Of a stretch of DNA of 64,000 nucleotides, positions 55,792 to 64,000 are shown in pieces. The stretch is from positions 17,202 through 81,201 of the forward strand of contig JAJPES010000064.1 of NCBI GenBank assembly GCA_021166725.1, in the 5' to 3' direction. How positions within the stretch are numbered: the stretch's first letter is position 1; every line of letters begins with the position of its first letter. This stretch comes from Burkholderiaceae bacterium. GTDB taxonomy: Bacteria > Pseudomonadota > Gammaproteobacteria > Burkholderiales > Burkholderiaceae_E. Under the pieces are notes generated by a model that saw only the letters and a program-made list of their open reading frames with translations, was not told where the DNA came from and did no database searches. The translations under genes and the position numbers were made by a program.

Positions 55792-56784
55792 ATGGACAGC
55801 ATCGATCGCGAAGTGCTCGAGCACGCACGCGACTGGTTCGCCGAAGGCCGTCACGTCTGGCTGATCACGGTCGTCGAGACCTGGGGCTCGGCGCCGCGGC
55901 CGGTCGGCGCGTTGCTCGCGCTGCGCGACGACGGCCTCGTCGTCGGCTCGGTATCGGGCGGCTGCGTCGAGGACGATCTCATCGAGCGCGTGCGCACCGG
56001 CGAGCGCGTAGGCAAGCCGTCGATGATCCTGTACGGCATCGACAAGGACGAGGCGGCGCGCTTCGGACTGCCGTGCGGCGGAACCTTGCGGCTGCTGCAG
56101 GAGCCGCTCGCCGACGCAGGCTGGATCGACGAGGTACTCGAACGCACCGCACGGCACGAACTCATCGCGCGCACGCTCGACCTCGAAAGCGGCGCCGCCA
56201 CGATCGAGCCGGCGCAGCCTGGTGACGCCTTTGCCTTCGACGGCCATACGGCGCGCGCCGTGTTCGGCCCGCGCTACCGGATGCTGATGATCGGCGCGGG
56301 GCAACTGTCGCGCGTTCTTGCCGAAATGGCCAAGGCGCTCGATTTCCAGGTCTTCGTCTGCGACCCGCGCGAGGAGTACTACAGCACGCTCGAGTTGCCG
56401 CAGGTCACGTTGCTGCCCGGCATGCCCGACGACGTCGTCGCCGAATTCAAGCCGGACGCGAACACCGCGATCGTCGCGCTCACGCACGATCCGAAGCTCG
56501 ACGACCTCGCGCTGCTCGAAGCGTTGAAGTCGCCGGCGTTCTACATCGGCGCGCTCGGCTCGCGCAGCAACACCGCGCGCCGCCGCCAGCGGCTCGCGAT
56601 GTTCGACCTCAGCGCCGACGAGATCGCGCGGCTGCACGGCCCGATCGGACTGCACATCGGCAGCCGCACGCCGGCGGAGATCGCGGTGGCGATCCTCGCC
56701 GAAATTGTCTCGGTGAAAAACGGCGTGGCACCCACGCAGAAGAAGGCGCCGCAGGAGGAAGAGGCCTGCGCCGCGGGATTTTGA
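55792..56784 (+). CDS. XdhC/CoxI family protein
   Basis: 330 residues. N-terminal XdhC_CoxI domain (VVETWGSAPRPVGALLA, SVSGGCVEDDLIE), then the GPRYRMLMIGAGQLSRVLAEMAKAL Rossmann segment, and GALGSRSNTARRRQRL near the C-terminal domain with IGSRTPAEIAVAILAEIV. Such proteins bind Mo cofactor, help insert the sulfurated form, and complete the maturation set of the operon. Starts 40 bases after the CoxG gene. Confidence 0.9.
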   Translation: MDSIDREVLEHARDWFAEGRHVWLITVVETWGSAPRPVGALLALRDDGLVVGSVSGGCVEDDLIERVRTGERVGKPSMILYGIDKDEAARFGLPCGGTLRLLQEPLADAGWIDEVLERTARHELIARTLDLESGAATIEPAQPGDAFAFDGHTARAVFGPRYRMLMIGAGQLSRVLAEMAKALDFQVFVCDPREEYYSTLELPQVTLLPGMPDDVVAEFKPDANTAIVALTHDPKLDDLALLEALKSPAFYIGALGSRSNTARRRQRLAMFDLSADEIARLHGPIGLHIGSRTPAEIAVAILAEIVSVKNGVAPTQKKAPQEEEACAAGF

Positions 56785-56869
56785 TGCACCGACCCCGTCC
56801 GCTGCAGTTTTCGCTGCGGAATACGGCGTTTTTGCGTGAGCAGCAACTTGCTCCGCACGAAATGCAGCA

Positions 56870-57703
56870 TTACGCGGCGTTTCCGCTGGAGCGCACGCCG
56901 CAGGCGCCCGAAGCAGGCACCGCATCGCGCGAGGCGGCGATCGACAGCACGAGACGGCCGTCCCCGGTGTGGGCGCCCTCCACCGGCACGCCATAGACGC
57001 GCGACAGCGTGACAGGCTCGACGAGTTCTTCGACGGCGCCGAACACCACTTCCCGGTCCGGCAGGTAGACGAGCGCGCGCGTGCCGGCGCGCCGGGCGTG
57101 GTTCGGATCGTGCGTCGAGTAGACGATGCCCAGTCCGTCGTCGGCGAGCGATGCGACCACGTCGAGCACCCGCCCCTGGTTGCCGAAATCGAGGCTCGTC
57201 GTCGGTTCGTCGAGCACCAGCGTCGTGGCTTCCTGGGCGAGCGCACGCGCCACCGCGGCGAGCTGGCGCTCACCGCCGGACATGTGCGACAGCGGACGCG
57301 TGCGGAAGTCCTCGAGACCGAGCCGTTCGAGTGCGCGCGCCACCGCGGCGCGGTCGGCGCGCCCCGGGGACGCGCCGGCAGCCAGGCGACCGAGGCGACC
57401 CAGCATCGCGTATTGCTCGACGGTGAATTCGAAGGCGGCACCCGGCGACTGCGGCACCCATGCGACGCATTCGGCGAGTTCGCGCGGCGAATGCTGCGCG
57501 AGCGGACGGCCGGCCCAACGCACCTCGCCGGCAACCGGCGCGACGATGCCGAGAAGCGTGCGGAACAGCGTGCTCTTGCCCGAGCCGTTCGGCCCGAGCA
57601 CGACGACGATCTCGCCGCCGTGCAGCGCGAGGTCGATCGGCCGGGTGAGCGCGCGCCGCTGGTATCCGAAAGCGAGCGCGACGGTGCGCAGCAGCTCAGT
57701 CAT
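56870..57703 (-). CDS. ABC transporter ATP-binding protein (BtuD/FecE-like)
   Basis: 277 residues. Walker A GPNGSGKSTLFRTLLG, signature MSGGERQLAAVARAL, Walker B TLVLDEPTTSLDFGNQG, switch STHDPNHARR. Member of the cobalamin/iron-siderophore/heme importer group. The start overlaps the end of the permease gene by 8 bases, so they are co-translated. No periplasmic binding protein gene is adjacent. The last 30 residues (GACGVRSSGNAA) look non-conserved. Confidence 0.9.
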   Translation of the reverse strand: MTELLRTVALAFGYQRRALTRPIDLALHGGEIVVVLGPNGSGKSTLFRTLLGIVAPVAGEVRWAGRPLAQHSPRELAECVAWVPQSPGAAFEFTVEQYAMLGRLGRLAAGASPGRADRAAVARALERLGLEDFRTRPLSHMSGGERQLAAVARALAQEATTLVLDEPTTSLDFGNQGRVLDVVASLADDGLGIVYSTHDPNHARRAGTRALVYLPDREVVFGAVEELVEPVTLSRVYGVPVEGAHTGDGRLVLSIAASRDAVPASGACGVRSSGNAA

Positions 57704-58739
57704 TGCGCGCGCGTGCGAGCATCAATGCGAACAGGACCGGCGCACCGACCAGCGCGGTGAGCACGCCCGGCGGCACTTCGGAGGCGCCCAGGCTGCGGCC
57801 CATCGTGTCGATCACCAGCATCAGCCACGCGCCGAGCAGCATCGACACCGGCAGCACGCGTGCGAACGATGCGCCGACGAGCAGGCGCGCCGCGTGCGGC
57901 ACAACGAGCCCGATCCAGCCGATGACGCCCGCCGCCGCCACCGTCGCACTGGTGGCGAGCGTCGCGCCGACGACGAGCAGGAGTCGCAACGCCGGCAGCC
58001 GCACGCCGAGCGCATGGATCTCGTCGTCCGACAATGCGAGCGCATCGGCGCGCCAGCGCATCACGACCAGCGGAGCGGTACCGATCGCGGCGAAGACGGC
58101 CAGCAGCGCCAGATCGCCGGCGGTGATCGACGCGAAGCTGCCGAGCATCCAGAAGACGATCGCGGGCAGCTGCGTGTACGGATCCGCCAGCGTCTTCACC
58201 AGGGCGATCAGCGCACCGAGCACGCTGCCGATCGCGATGCCGGCGAGCACGAGGCTGAGCGTGCGGTCGCGCAGCGGAAGCAGCGATCCCACCGAGTAGA
58301 CGATCGATACCGCGAACAGCCCGCCGACGAAGGCTGCTCCCTGGATGGCGACGACACTCCATCCGAGGAAGATGCCGGCGACCGCACCGAGCGCAGCACC
58401 CGCCGAGACGCCGAGCAGGTCCGGCGCGGCGAGCGGGTTGCGGAACACCGACTGCAGCGCGACGCCGGAAGCCGCGAGCGCGGCGCCGACCGTCAGCGAC
58501 GCGAGAACGCGCGGCCCGCGCACCTGCCACAGCACGGTTTCGGCCAGCGGCGCCGAAGCGGGGTCGCCGACGGGCGAACGGCCGGCGAGCATGCGCAACA
58601 CCTCGACGAGCGGCAGCTCGAAACGGCCGCTGCCGAGCGCATAGAGCGTGGTGGCGACCAGCGCCAGCGCGAGCAGGACGAGCACCGAGAGCCAGCCCGT
58701 CCGGCCGACGCGCATGGTGGGCGAGCCGGTCGCGATCAT
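57696..58739 (-). CDS. ABC transporter permease (BtuC/FecCD-like)
   Basis: 347 residues, about ten hydrophobic segments. Family features: GPRVLASLTVGAALAASGVALQSVFRNPLAAPDLLGVSAGAALG, and late WIGLVVPHAARLLVGASFARVLPVS with GASEVPPGVLTALVGAPVLFALML. Forms the membrane pore for a vitamin B12- or iron-chelate-type importer with the ATPase at 56870. The binding protein must be supplied from elsewhere, if the system is complete. Confidence 0.92.
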   Translation of the reverse strand: MIATGSPTMRVGRTGWLSVLVLLALALVATTLYALGSGRFELPLVEVLRMLAGRSPVGDPASAPLAETVLWQVRGPRVLASLTVGAALAASGVALQSVFRNPLAAPDLLGVSAGAALGAVAGIFLGWSVVAIQGAAFVGGLFAVSIVYSVGSLLPLRDRTLSLVLAGIAIGSVLGALIALVKTLADPYTQLPAIVFWMLGSFASITAGDLALLAVFAAIGTAPLVVMRWRADALALSDDEIHALGVRLPALRLLLVVGATLATSATVAAAGVIGWIGLVVPHAARLLVGASFARVLPVSMLLGAWLMLVIDTMGRSLGASEVPPGVLTALVGAPVLFALMLARARND

Positions 58740-58835
58740 CGCTGCACGCCGAGCAGCCGGCGCCGCTGCACGGACCTGTCCGAAGACATCGTCGCCCGAC
58801 GGATCGGCCTTCGGCGCGGAACTTCAGCGCGACGC

Positions 58836-59924
58836 TCAGGTGTCCTGGAAGACGATCTGCGGCACCTTGCCGCTGGTGTCCTGCGCCTTCTCGGCGATCT
58901 TCACCGCGATGCGGCGCGCGATCTCGCGATAGCTCTGCGAAACCGGCCCGCTGGGGTCGGCCACGACGGTCGGCTTGCCGGAGTCGGCCTGCTCGCGGAT
59001 GCGGATGTCCAGCGGCAGCCCGCCGAGATACTCGACATCGTATTCCTTCGACATGCGCTCGCCGCCGCCCTCGCCGAAGATGTGCTCGACGTGCCCGCAG
59101 TTCGAGCAGCGGTGCATCGCCATGTTCTCGATGATGCCGAGGATCGGGATGCCGACCTTCTCGAACATCTTCAGGCCCTTCTTCGCGTCGATCAGCGCGA
59201 TGTCCTGCGGGGTCGTCACGATGACGGCGCCGGTGACCGGGATCTTTTGCGCGAGCGTCAGGTGGATGTCGCCGGTGCCCGGGGGCATGTCGACGACGAG
59301 GTAGTCGAGTTCGCGCCAGTTCGTTTCACGCAGCAGCTGCTCGAGCGCCTGCGTGACCATCGGGCCGCGCCAGACCATTGGCGTGTCGAGGTCGATCATG
59401 AATCCGATCGAACTCGCCTGGATGCCGTGCCCTTCCATCGGCTCGAGCGACTTGCCGTCCTTCGATTCGGGGCGTCCGGTGATGCCGAGCATCGTCGGCT
59501 GCGAAGGCCCGTAGATGTCGGCGTCGAGCATGCCCACGCTCGCCCCTTCGGCCGACAGCGCGAGCGCGACGTTCACTGCGGTGGTGCTCTTGCCGACGCC
59601 ACCCTTGCCCGAGGCCACCGCGATGATGTTCTTCACGCCGGGCAGCGTCTTCATGCCCTTCTGGACCGAGTGAGCCTCGATCTTCTGGTAGACGTTGGCC
59701 GAAACGTTGCCGACGCCGGGCAGCGCGCGCAGCGCCGCGATCGTCTGTCGCCGGATCGATTCGATCTGCGATTTCGCGGGATAGCCGAGCACGACGTCGA
59801 CCGATACCTCGCCGCCGTCGACGCGCAGGTTTCGCGCGGCACCCGATTCGACGAGGCTTTTCTGCGTGTTGGGATCGACGACGCGCGACAGCGCCAGCTC
59901 GACCTGTTCGATGGTCACGCTCAT
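58836..59924 (-). CDS. apbC: Iron-sulfur cluster carrier protein ApbC/Mrp
   Basis: 362 residues. N-terminal DUF59/MIP18-like domain (residues 1-90), then the deviant P-loop IAVASGKGGVGKSTTAVNVALAL, MLDADIYGPSQPTMLG, and the C-terminal MHRCSNCGHVEHIFG whose CxxC bridges a 4Fe-4S cluster in the dimer. Delivers clusters to apo-proteins. Transcribed away from metG with 80 bases between the starts, a common pairing in proteobacteria. Confidence 0.95.
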   Translation of the reverse strand: MSVTIEQVELALSRVVDPNTQKSLVESGAARNLRVDGGEVSVDVVLGYPAKSQIESIRRQTIAALRALPGVGNVSANVYQKIEAHSVQKGMKTLPGVKNIIAVASGKGGVGKSTTAVNVALALSAEGASVGMLDADIYGPSQPTMLGITGRPESKDGKSLEPMEGHGIQASSIGFMIDLDTPMVWRGPMVTQALEQLLRETNWRELDYLVVDMPPGTGDIHLTLAQKIPVTGAVIVTTPQDIALIDAKKGLKMFEKVGIPILGIIENMAMHRCSNCGHVEHIFGEGGGERMSKEYDVEYLGGLPLDIRIREQADSGKPTVVADPSGPVSQSYREIARRIAVKIAEKAQDTSGKVPQIVFQDT

Positions 59925-59989
59925 GGGGGATCCGGAAAGCGGGGAGTGGATCGCTCAAGTCTAGCAGGCGCTGGAGCACGTACCCCCTT

Positions 59990-59998
59990 TGCTAAGAT
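59990..59998 (+). promoter_or_regulatory. Extended -10 element (TGCTAAGAT) at metG
   Basis: TG-N-TAAGAT lies so that the start site, seven bases on, would be the A of the metG ATG at 60005. There is no Shine-Dalgarno sequence in the 15 bases before that ATG, which fits a leaderless message. No good -35 box. Confidence 0.4.
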
Positions 59999-60004
59999 CC
60001 GCCG

Positions 60005-62089
60005 ATGAGCGCGCGCACTCTCTTCGTCACGACGGCGCTGCCGTACGCGAACGGCCCTTTCCACATCGGCCACATCATGGAGTACATCCAGGCCGACATC
60101 TGGGTGCGCTTCCAGCGCATGCGCGGGCACACCGTGCATTTCGTCGGCGCCGATGACGCGCACGGCGCGCCGATCATGATCGCCGCCGAGAAGGAAGGGG
60201 TCACGCCGCAGGCCTTCGTCGAGCGCATCGCCGCGGGGCGCCGGCAGTACCTCGACGGCTTCCACATCGGCTTCGACCACTGGCACAGCACCGACTCCGC
60301 GGAGAACGTCGAACTGTCGCAGTCGATCTATCGTTCGCTGCGCGACGCCGGTCTCATCGACGTGCGCCCGGTCGAGCAGTTCTTCGATCCGGTCAAGGGC
60401 ATGTTCCTGCCCGACCGCTACATCAAGGGCGAATGCCCCAGTTGCGGCGCGCCGGATCAGTACGGCGACGCCTGCGAGAACTGCAGTTCGGTCTACGCGG
60501 CCACCGAACTGAAGAATCCGTTCTCCACGCTCACCGGCGCAACGCCCGAGCTGCGCGTTTCAGAACATTACTTCTTTCGTTTGTCGGATCCGCGTTGTGT
60601 AACGTTTCTGCGCGAATGGACGCGCAGCGACGACCGCTGGGGCGAGCCCCGGCTGCAGCCCGAGGTGCTCGCCAAGGCACGCGAATGGCTGGGCGAGGAC
60701 AGCGGCAACGGCAGCCTCGCCGACTGGGACATCTCGCGCGACGCCCCCTACTTCGGCATCGAGATCCCCGATGCGCCCGGCAAGTACTTCTACGTCTGGC
60801 TCGATGCGCCGATCGGCTACCTGGCCTCGCTGAAGGCGCTGTGCCACGAGCGCGGCATCGACTTCGACGCACTGCTCGCCGATCCCGCCACCGAGCAGGT
60901 GCACTTCATCGGCAAGGACATCATCTATTTCCACGTGCTGTTCTGGCCGGCAATGCTGCACTTCGCACGCCGCAAGACGCCAGACCGCGTGAACGTGCAC
61001 GGCTTCATCACGGTGAGCGGCGCGAAGATGAGCAAGAGCCGCGGCACCGGCATCTCGCCGTTGCGCTATCTCGAGATCGGCATGGATCCCGAGTGGCTGC
61101 GCTACTACATCGCGGCCAAGCTGAATTCGCACGTGCAGGACGTCGACTTCGACGCCGACGACTTCCTCGCGCGGGTGAACGCCGACCTGATCGGCAAGTA
61201 CGTGAACATCGCCAGCCGCGCGTCGGGCTTCGTCGCGCGCCAGTTCGACGGACGCGTGCTCTCCGCCGACGAAGTCGAGGACGCGGCGCAGCGCGAGCGC
61301 TTCGTGCGGCTCGCGGCCCAGGTAACCGACGCCTACGAGGGGCGCGAATTCGGGGCAGTGGCGAGGCTCACGATGGCCTACGCCGACGAGATCAATCAGT
61401 ATTTCGACGCGAACAGGCCGTGGGAGATGGCGAAGGACCCGGCGCAGCAGGACGCGTTGCATCGCGTCTGCTCGCGCTGCCTGATCGCGTTCCACCGTCT
61501 CACGGTACTGCTCGCGCCGATGCTGCCGGCCACCGCGGCCCGGGTCGCGCAGTTGTTCGGCACACCCCCGCTGCGCTGGGAAGATCTCGGCGTTGCCGAA
61601 GGCGCCACGTCCCCGGTGCACTCGATCGGCCGCTACGCGCATCTGATGAAGCGCGTCGAAGCGAAGCAGCTGGACGCGTTGTTCGAGCCGCCGACCGACT
61701 CGGCGACACCGGCGGCACCGTCGCCCCCGAGCGAGCCCGCCTCGGCGGACGTCGTTTCGATCGACGACTTCGGACGCCTCGACCTTCGCATTGCGCGCGT
61801 CGTCGATGCGCAGGCGGTGGAGGGCTCGAAGAAGCTGCTGCGCCTCGAACTCGACCTCGGCGAGGGGCGCACGCGCACGGTGTTCTCAGGCATTCGCGCT
61901 GCGTACGAACCGGCGGCGCTCGTCGGAAGGCTCACGGTCGTGGTCGCCAACCTCGCCCCGCGCAAGATGAAGTTCGGCGTCTCCGAAGGGATGGTGCTTT
62001 CGGCGTCGGCCGACGATGCGCAACAATCGGGCGCGCTCTTCCTGCTCGATGCGGACGAAGGCGCGCAGCCCGGAATGAGGATCAGCTGA
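60005..62089 (+). CDS. metG: Methionine-tRNA ligase
   Basis: 694 residues. HIGH motif in FHIGHIMEY, zinc-knuckle [22 protein letters not shown] in [11 protein letters not shown], anticodon-binding helical domain to about 560, and a C-terminal EMAP-II-like tRNA-binding domain ([17 protein letters not shown]...[16 protein letters not shown]) that gives dimerisation. Charges tRNA-Met. No ribosome-binding site precedes the ATG. Confidence 0.97.
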   Translation: MSARTLFVTTALPYANGPFHIGHIMEYIQADIWVRFQRMRGHTVHFVGADDAHGAPIMIAAEKEGVTPQAFVERIAAGRRQYLDGFHIGFDHWHSTDSAENVELSQSIYRSLRDAGLIDVRPVEQFFDPVKGMFLPDRYIKGECPSCGAPDQYGDACENCSSVYAATELKNPFSTLTGATPELRVSEHYFFRLSDPRCVTFLREWTRSDDRWGEPRLQPEVLAKAREWLGEDSGNGSLADWDISRDAPYFGIEIPDAPGKYFYVWLDAPIGYLASLKALCHERGIDFDALLADPATEQVHFIGKDIIYFHVLFWPAMLHFARRKTPDRVNVHGFITVSGAKMSKSRGTGISPLRYLEIGMDPEWLRYYIAAKLNSHVQDVDFDADDFLARVNADLIGKYVNIASRASGFVARQFDGRVLSADEVEDAAQRERFVRLAAQVTDAYEGREFGAVARLTMAYADEINQYFDANRPWEMAKDPAQQDALHRVCSRCLIAFHRLTVLLAPMLPATAARVAQLFGTPPLRWEDLGVAEGATSPVHSIGRYAHLMKRVEAKQLDALFEPPTDSATPAAPSPPSEPASADVVSIDDFGRLDLRIARVVDAQAVEGSKKLLRLELDLGEGRTRTVFSGIRAAYEPAALVGRLTVVVANLAPRKMKFGVSEGMVLSASADDAQQSGALFLLDADEGAQPGMRIS

Positions 62090-62112
62090 GAAGGTGGTTC
62101 TGAGGGCGCCTC

Positions 62113-62613
62113 TCAACCGCCTGCGTTGATCCGCTTCGGATCCGGCGTGCGGCTCGTGCGCAGCACGCGCCCTTCCGGCGACAGGTGCACGTGGAACATC
62201 TCGGTGTCGGTGCCGACGGCGGTCTTCACGCGCCAGGTCCAGACCGTTTCGTTGCGCGCGGGGAAGCGCTCTTCCTCGTCGGGCTTGCCGAGCAGGCGGC
62301 GCAGGTCGTCTCGACTCATCCCGGCGCGCACCCGCTCGAGTTGCGCGGCGGAACGCGCATCGGTCATGCCGCGGTAGCGGCCGTCCGGATCGATCTCGAC
62401 CATCCAGGTTTCGCTGCCCTCCGGACCGCGGGAGAATTCGAGCACCTGGCTGCCGTCGTCCTCTTCCCAGATCATCGCCGGCGTGCCCATCAGGCGGCGT
62501 ACGTCATCGGCGGTGGACACACCGGGCTGCAACTCCTTCTGCGCGAAGTAGTCGCAACCGCCCACGAAGGCCAGCAGCGCGCACAACCAGCCGGTCCACA
62601 ACGTCCTTCTCAT
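62113..62613 (-). CDS. BamE/SmpA-like outer membrane lipoprotein
   Basis: 166 residues. Lipoprotein signal: LLAFVGGC with the lipid-accepting cysteine, so a type II signal peptide. Two SmpA/OmlA-type units follow: ELQPGVSTADDVRRLMG with a GSQVLEFSRG strand, and RVRAGMSRDDLRRLLG with ETVWTWR. BamE proper has one such unit; two in one protein suggest a relative with a different partner. It converges with metG, ending 23 bases after that gene's stop. Location in the outer membrane is inferred from the lipobox. Confidence 0.85.
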   Translation of the reverse strand: MRRTLWTGWLCALLAFVGGCDYFAQKELQPGVSTADDVRRLMGTPAMIWEEDDGSQVLEFSRGPEGSETWMVEIDPDGRYRGMTDARSAAQLERVRAGMSRDDLRRLLGKPDEEERFPARNETVWTWRVKTAVGTDTEMFHVHLSPEGRVLRTSRTPDPKRINAGG

Positions 62614-62713
62614 CCGCTTCCTCCGGTCGAGCGGCGAGTATCGCCGAAGACTCGGGGCGGCCTCGCCGGCGGGTTCGGCGATCGCTTACACTTCGACCTG
62701 GAGCCGAACCGCC

Positions 62714-62902
62714 ATGTACAAGTCCGAAATCACGCGTTTCCTGCAGCAGCTCAAGCAGGAACGCCCGCATATCGAGCCCGGCCAGCGCGAAGGACGCGCG
62801 CTGCTCTGGGATCGCCCGCAGGATCTCGACACGATGAAGCGCCAGCGGGAATCGCGCGTGCCGAGATCGTCCTACGTGTACTACCCCAAAGACTACACTT
62901 GA
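62714..62902 (+). CDS. DUF3460 family protein
   Basis: 62 residues from ATG, preceded by a GGAG. Matches DUF3460 along its length: SEITRFLQQLKQERP, then REGRALLWDRPQD and the ending SSYVYYPKDYT. A small, soluble, charged protein found mostly in betaproteobacteria and usually just before scpA. Function unknown. Stop overlaps the TTG start of scpA, so translation is probably coupled. Confidence 0.9.
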   Translation: MYKSEITRFLQQLKQERPHIEPGQREGRALLWDRPQDLDTMKRQRESRVPRSSYVYYPKDYT

Positions 62903-63768
62903 GCGCGCTGTCCGCCGGGGCGCAGCTCGATGCGCCGCCCGACGACGCCGACGTCGATTCCACGCCCGGCGTACCGGAGCAGCTGGAGTTGAAGGTCTTC
63001 GCGCGGCTGTACGGCGAGCCGATGCTGCGGCTGCCGCAGGATCTGTACATTCCGCCCGACGCGCTCGAGGTGTTCCTCGACGCCTTCGAGGGACCGCTCG
63101 ATGTGCTGCTGTACCTGATCCGCCGGCAGAACTTCGACATCTTCGACATCCCGATGGCGGAGGTCACGCGCCAGTACCTCGCCTACATCGACGAGATCCG
63201 CAGCCACAACCTCGAGCTCGCTGCCGAATACCTGCTGATGGCCGCGCTGCTGATCTCGATCAAGTCGCGCATGCTGCTGCCGGTGAAGAAAGCCGACAGC
63301 AGCGAGGAGGTCGAGGATCCGCGCGCCGAACTGGCGCGCCGGCTCATCGAATACGAACGGATCAAGCGCGGCGCCGAAGAGATCGACCGACTGCCGCAGC
63401 TCGGCCGCGACTTCCTCGCCGCCAATGTCTGGATCGAGCAGGCGACGACCACGCGCCTGCCCGACGTGAATGCCGACGACCTGCGCAGCGCCTGGGCCGA
63501 CATCCTGCGCCGCGCGCGCCTGGTTCAGCATCACCGCATCACGCGCGAGGAGCTGTCGGTGCGCGAGTACATGACGATCGTGCTGCGCAAGCTGCAAGAC
63601 CGGCGTTTCGCCGAGTTCGACGAGCTGTTCGACACCTCGCGCGGCGCTCCGATCGTCGTCGTCACGTTCATCGCGCTGCTCGAGCTCGCACGCGAATCGC
63701 TGATCGAGATCACGCAGGCCGAGGCCTTCGCGCCGATCTACGTGCGGCTCGCCTACCGGCCGAGCTAG
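62899..63768 (+). CDS. scpA: Segregation and condensation protein A
   Basis: 289 residues from TTG (TTGA overlap with DUF3460); the first in-frame ATG falls inside the conserved region, so TTG is used. Kleisin family: FEGPLDVLLYLIRRQNFDIFDIPMAEVTRQYLAYI, NLELAAEYLLMAALLISIKSRMLLP near the N-terminal SMC-binding part, and a winged-helix end FIALLELARESLIEITQAEAFAPIYV. Bridges SMC heads in chromosome condensation. The ~40 residue acidic start (PPDDADVDSTPG) is typical of betaproteobacterial ScpA. Its amber stop is the first part of the repeat element. Confidence 0.93.
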   Translation: MSALSAGAQLDAPPDDADVDSTPGVPEQLELKVFARLYGEPMLRLPQDLYIPPDALEVFLDAFEGPLDVLLYLIRRQNFDIFDIPMAEVTRQYLAYIDEIRSHNLELAAEYLLMAALLISIKSRMLLPVKKADSSEEVEDPRAELARRLIEYERIKRGAEEIDRLPQLGRDFLAANVWIEQATTTRLPDVNADDLRSAWADILRRARLVQHHRITREELSVREYMTIVLRKLQDRRFAEFDELFDTSRGAPIVVVTFIALLELARESLIEITQAEAFAPIYVRLAYRPS

Positions 63769-64000
63769 GAGGCTGTCGGACTATGGGCAGGGGTCGCGCA
63801 GTGGACGGCAGGGATGCAGTGCATGGCGTGCGAAGGCGTCGATACCGGGCGGTATCGACGCCTTCGCGTAACGCGGCAATGCGCCCTGCCGTCCTCTGCC
63901 CTGCGGGTTCGAGCCAGAAAGCCGCGATGCGGCGTTGCCGAACCCGGTCGATAGCTACGGCTATCGACCGGAACCGAAGCCTTGCCTCGCGGCTTTCTGG
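63767..64000. mobile_element. Second copy of the miniature inverted-repeat element, cut by the window end
   Basis: The visible 234 bases are the near-identical reverse complement of the element at 53620-53891, beginning AGGAGGCTGTCGGACTAT with one difference in the next six bases. Both large hairpins are recognisable; the final terminal repeat, about 40 bases, is outside the window. It starts on the scpA amber stop, in the opposite orientation from the copy in the cox operon. Confidence 0.85.

Noticed and set aside
1..64000. CRISPR arrays, tRNA or rRNA genes, prophage
   Set aside because: No regularly spaced short direct repeats, no cloverleaf or rRNA-like stretch, and no phage structural or integrase genes were recognised on reading through.

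Overview
The window is a GC-rich (mostly about two thirds G+C) proteobacterial chromosome segment with tightly packed, often overlapping genes. Fused IorAB-type oxidoreductase, an rpsO-pnp pair, the DUF3460-scpA pair, Mrp/ApbC next to metG and many CoA-ester catabolic genes fit a betaproteobacterium, most likely Burkholderiales. That placement is inference from gene content, not from a marker tree. There is no rRNA, tRNA, CRISPR array or prophage in view.

Layout. 1-1756: end of iorA and iorB, closed by a clear terminator. 1878-10137: pyruvate/lactate-type redox genes (ThDP enzyme, FAD/Fe-S dehydrogenase, FMN hydroxy-acid dehydrogenase), a PCC-domain protein, an SDR and a sensory-rhodopsin-transducer homologue with no rhodopsin. 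10141-11661: a HAD-UbiA fusion on the minus strand. 11761-28264: a long acyl-CoA catabolism and uptake block. It has an SDR, both subunits of an acyl-CoA carboxylase, an acyl-CoA dehydrogenase, a small dehydrogenase fragment, a hydratase, a thioesterase, a LivHMGF importer, an acyl-CoA ligase and a binding protein, then a second dehydrogenase and a thiolase. It resembles atu/liu pathways for branched or terpenoid acids.

28270-34348: a signalling island. A FeeM-type N-acyl amino acid synthase-like gene lies between a hybrid histidine kinase and a GGDEF-EAL protein, and the lower-GC DNA covers the synthase plus only the sensory halves of the two flanking proteins. 34446-38401: a multifunctional beta-oxidation enzyme with a histidine-rich insert and a Nudix-metallo-beta-lactamase fusion. 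38639-42386: a three-gene operon joining a periplasmic binding protein to a sensor-HAMP-MFS fusion and a second membrane sensor; no ABC subunits are present.

42454-48777 (minus strand): pnp, rpsO, leuA with a candidate leaderless Leu-rich leader peptide, and dcd carrying a 410-residue intein at its catalytic serine. 49036-56784: a molybdenum hydroxylase (CoxSLM-like) operon with its MoxR/VWA/CoxG/XdhC maturation genes. 56870-63768: a BtuCD-like importer, apbC, metG, a BamE-like lipoprotein, DUF3460 and scpA.

A miniature inverted-repeat element occurs three times: a full copy inside the cox operon, a copy running off the right end of the window, and a collapsed 30-bp palindrome at leuA. Each time it abuts or includes an amber stop codon.
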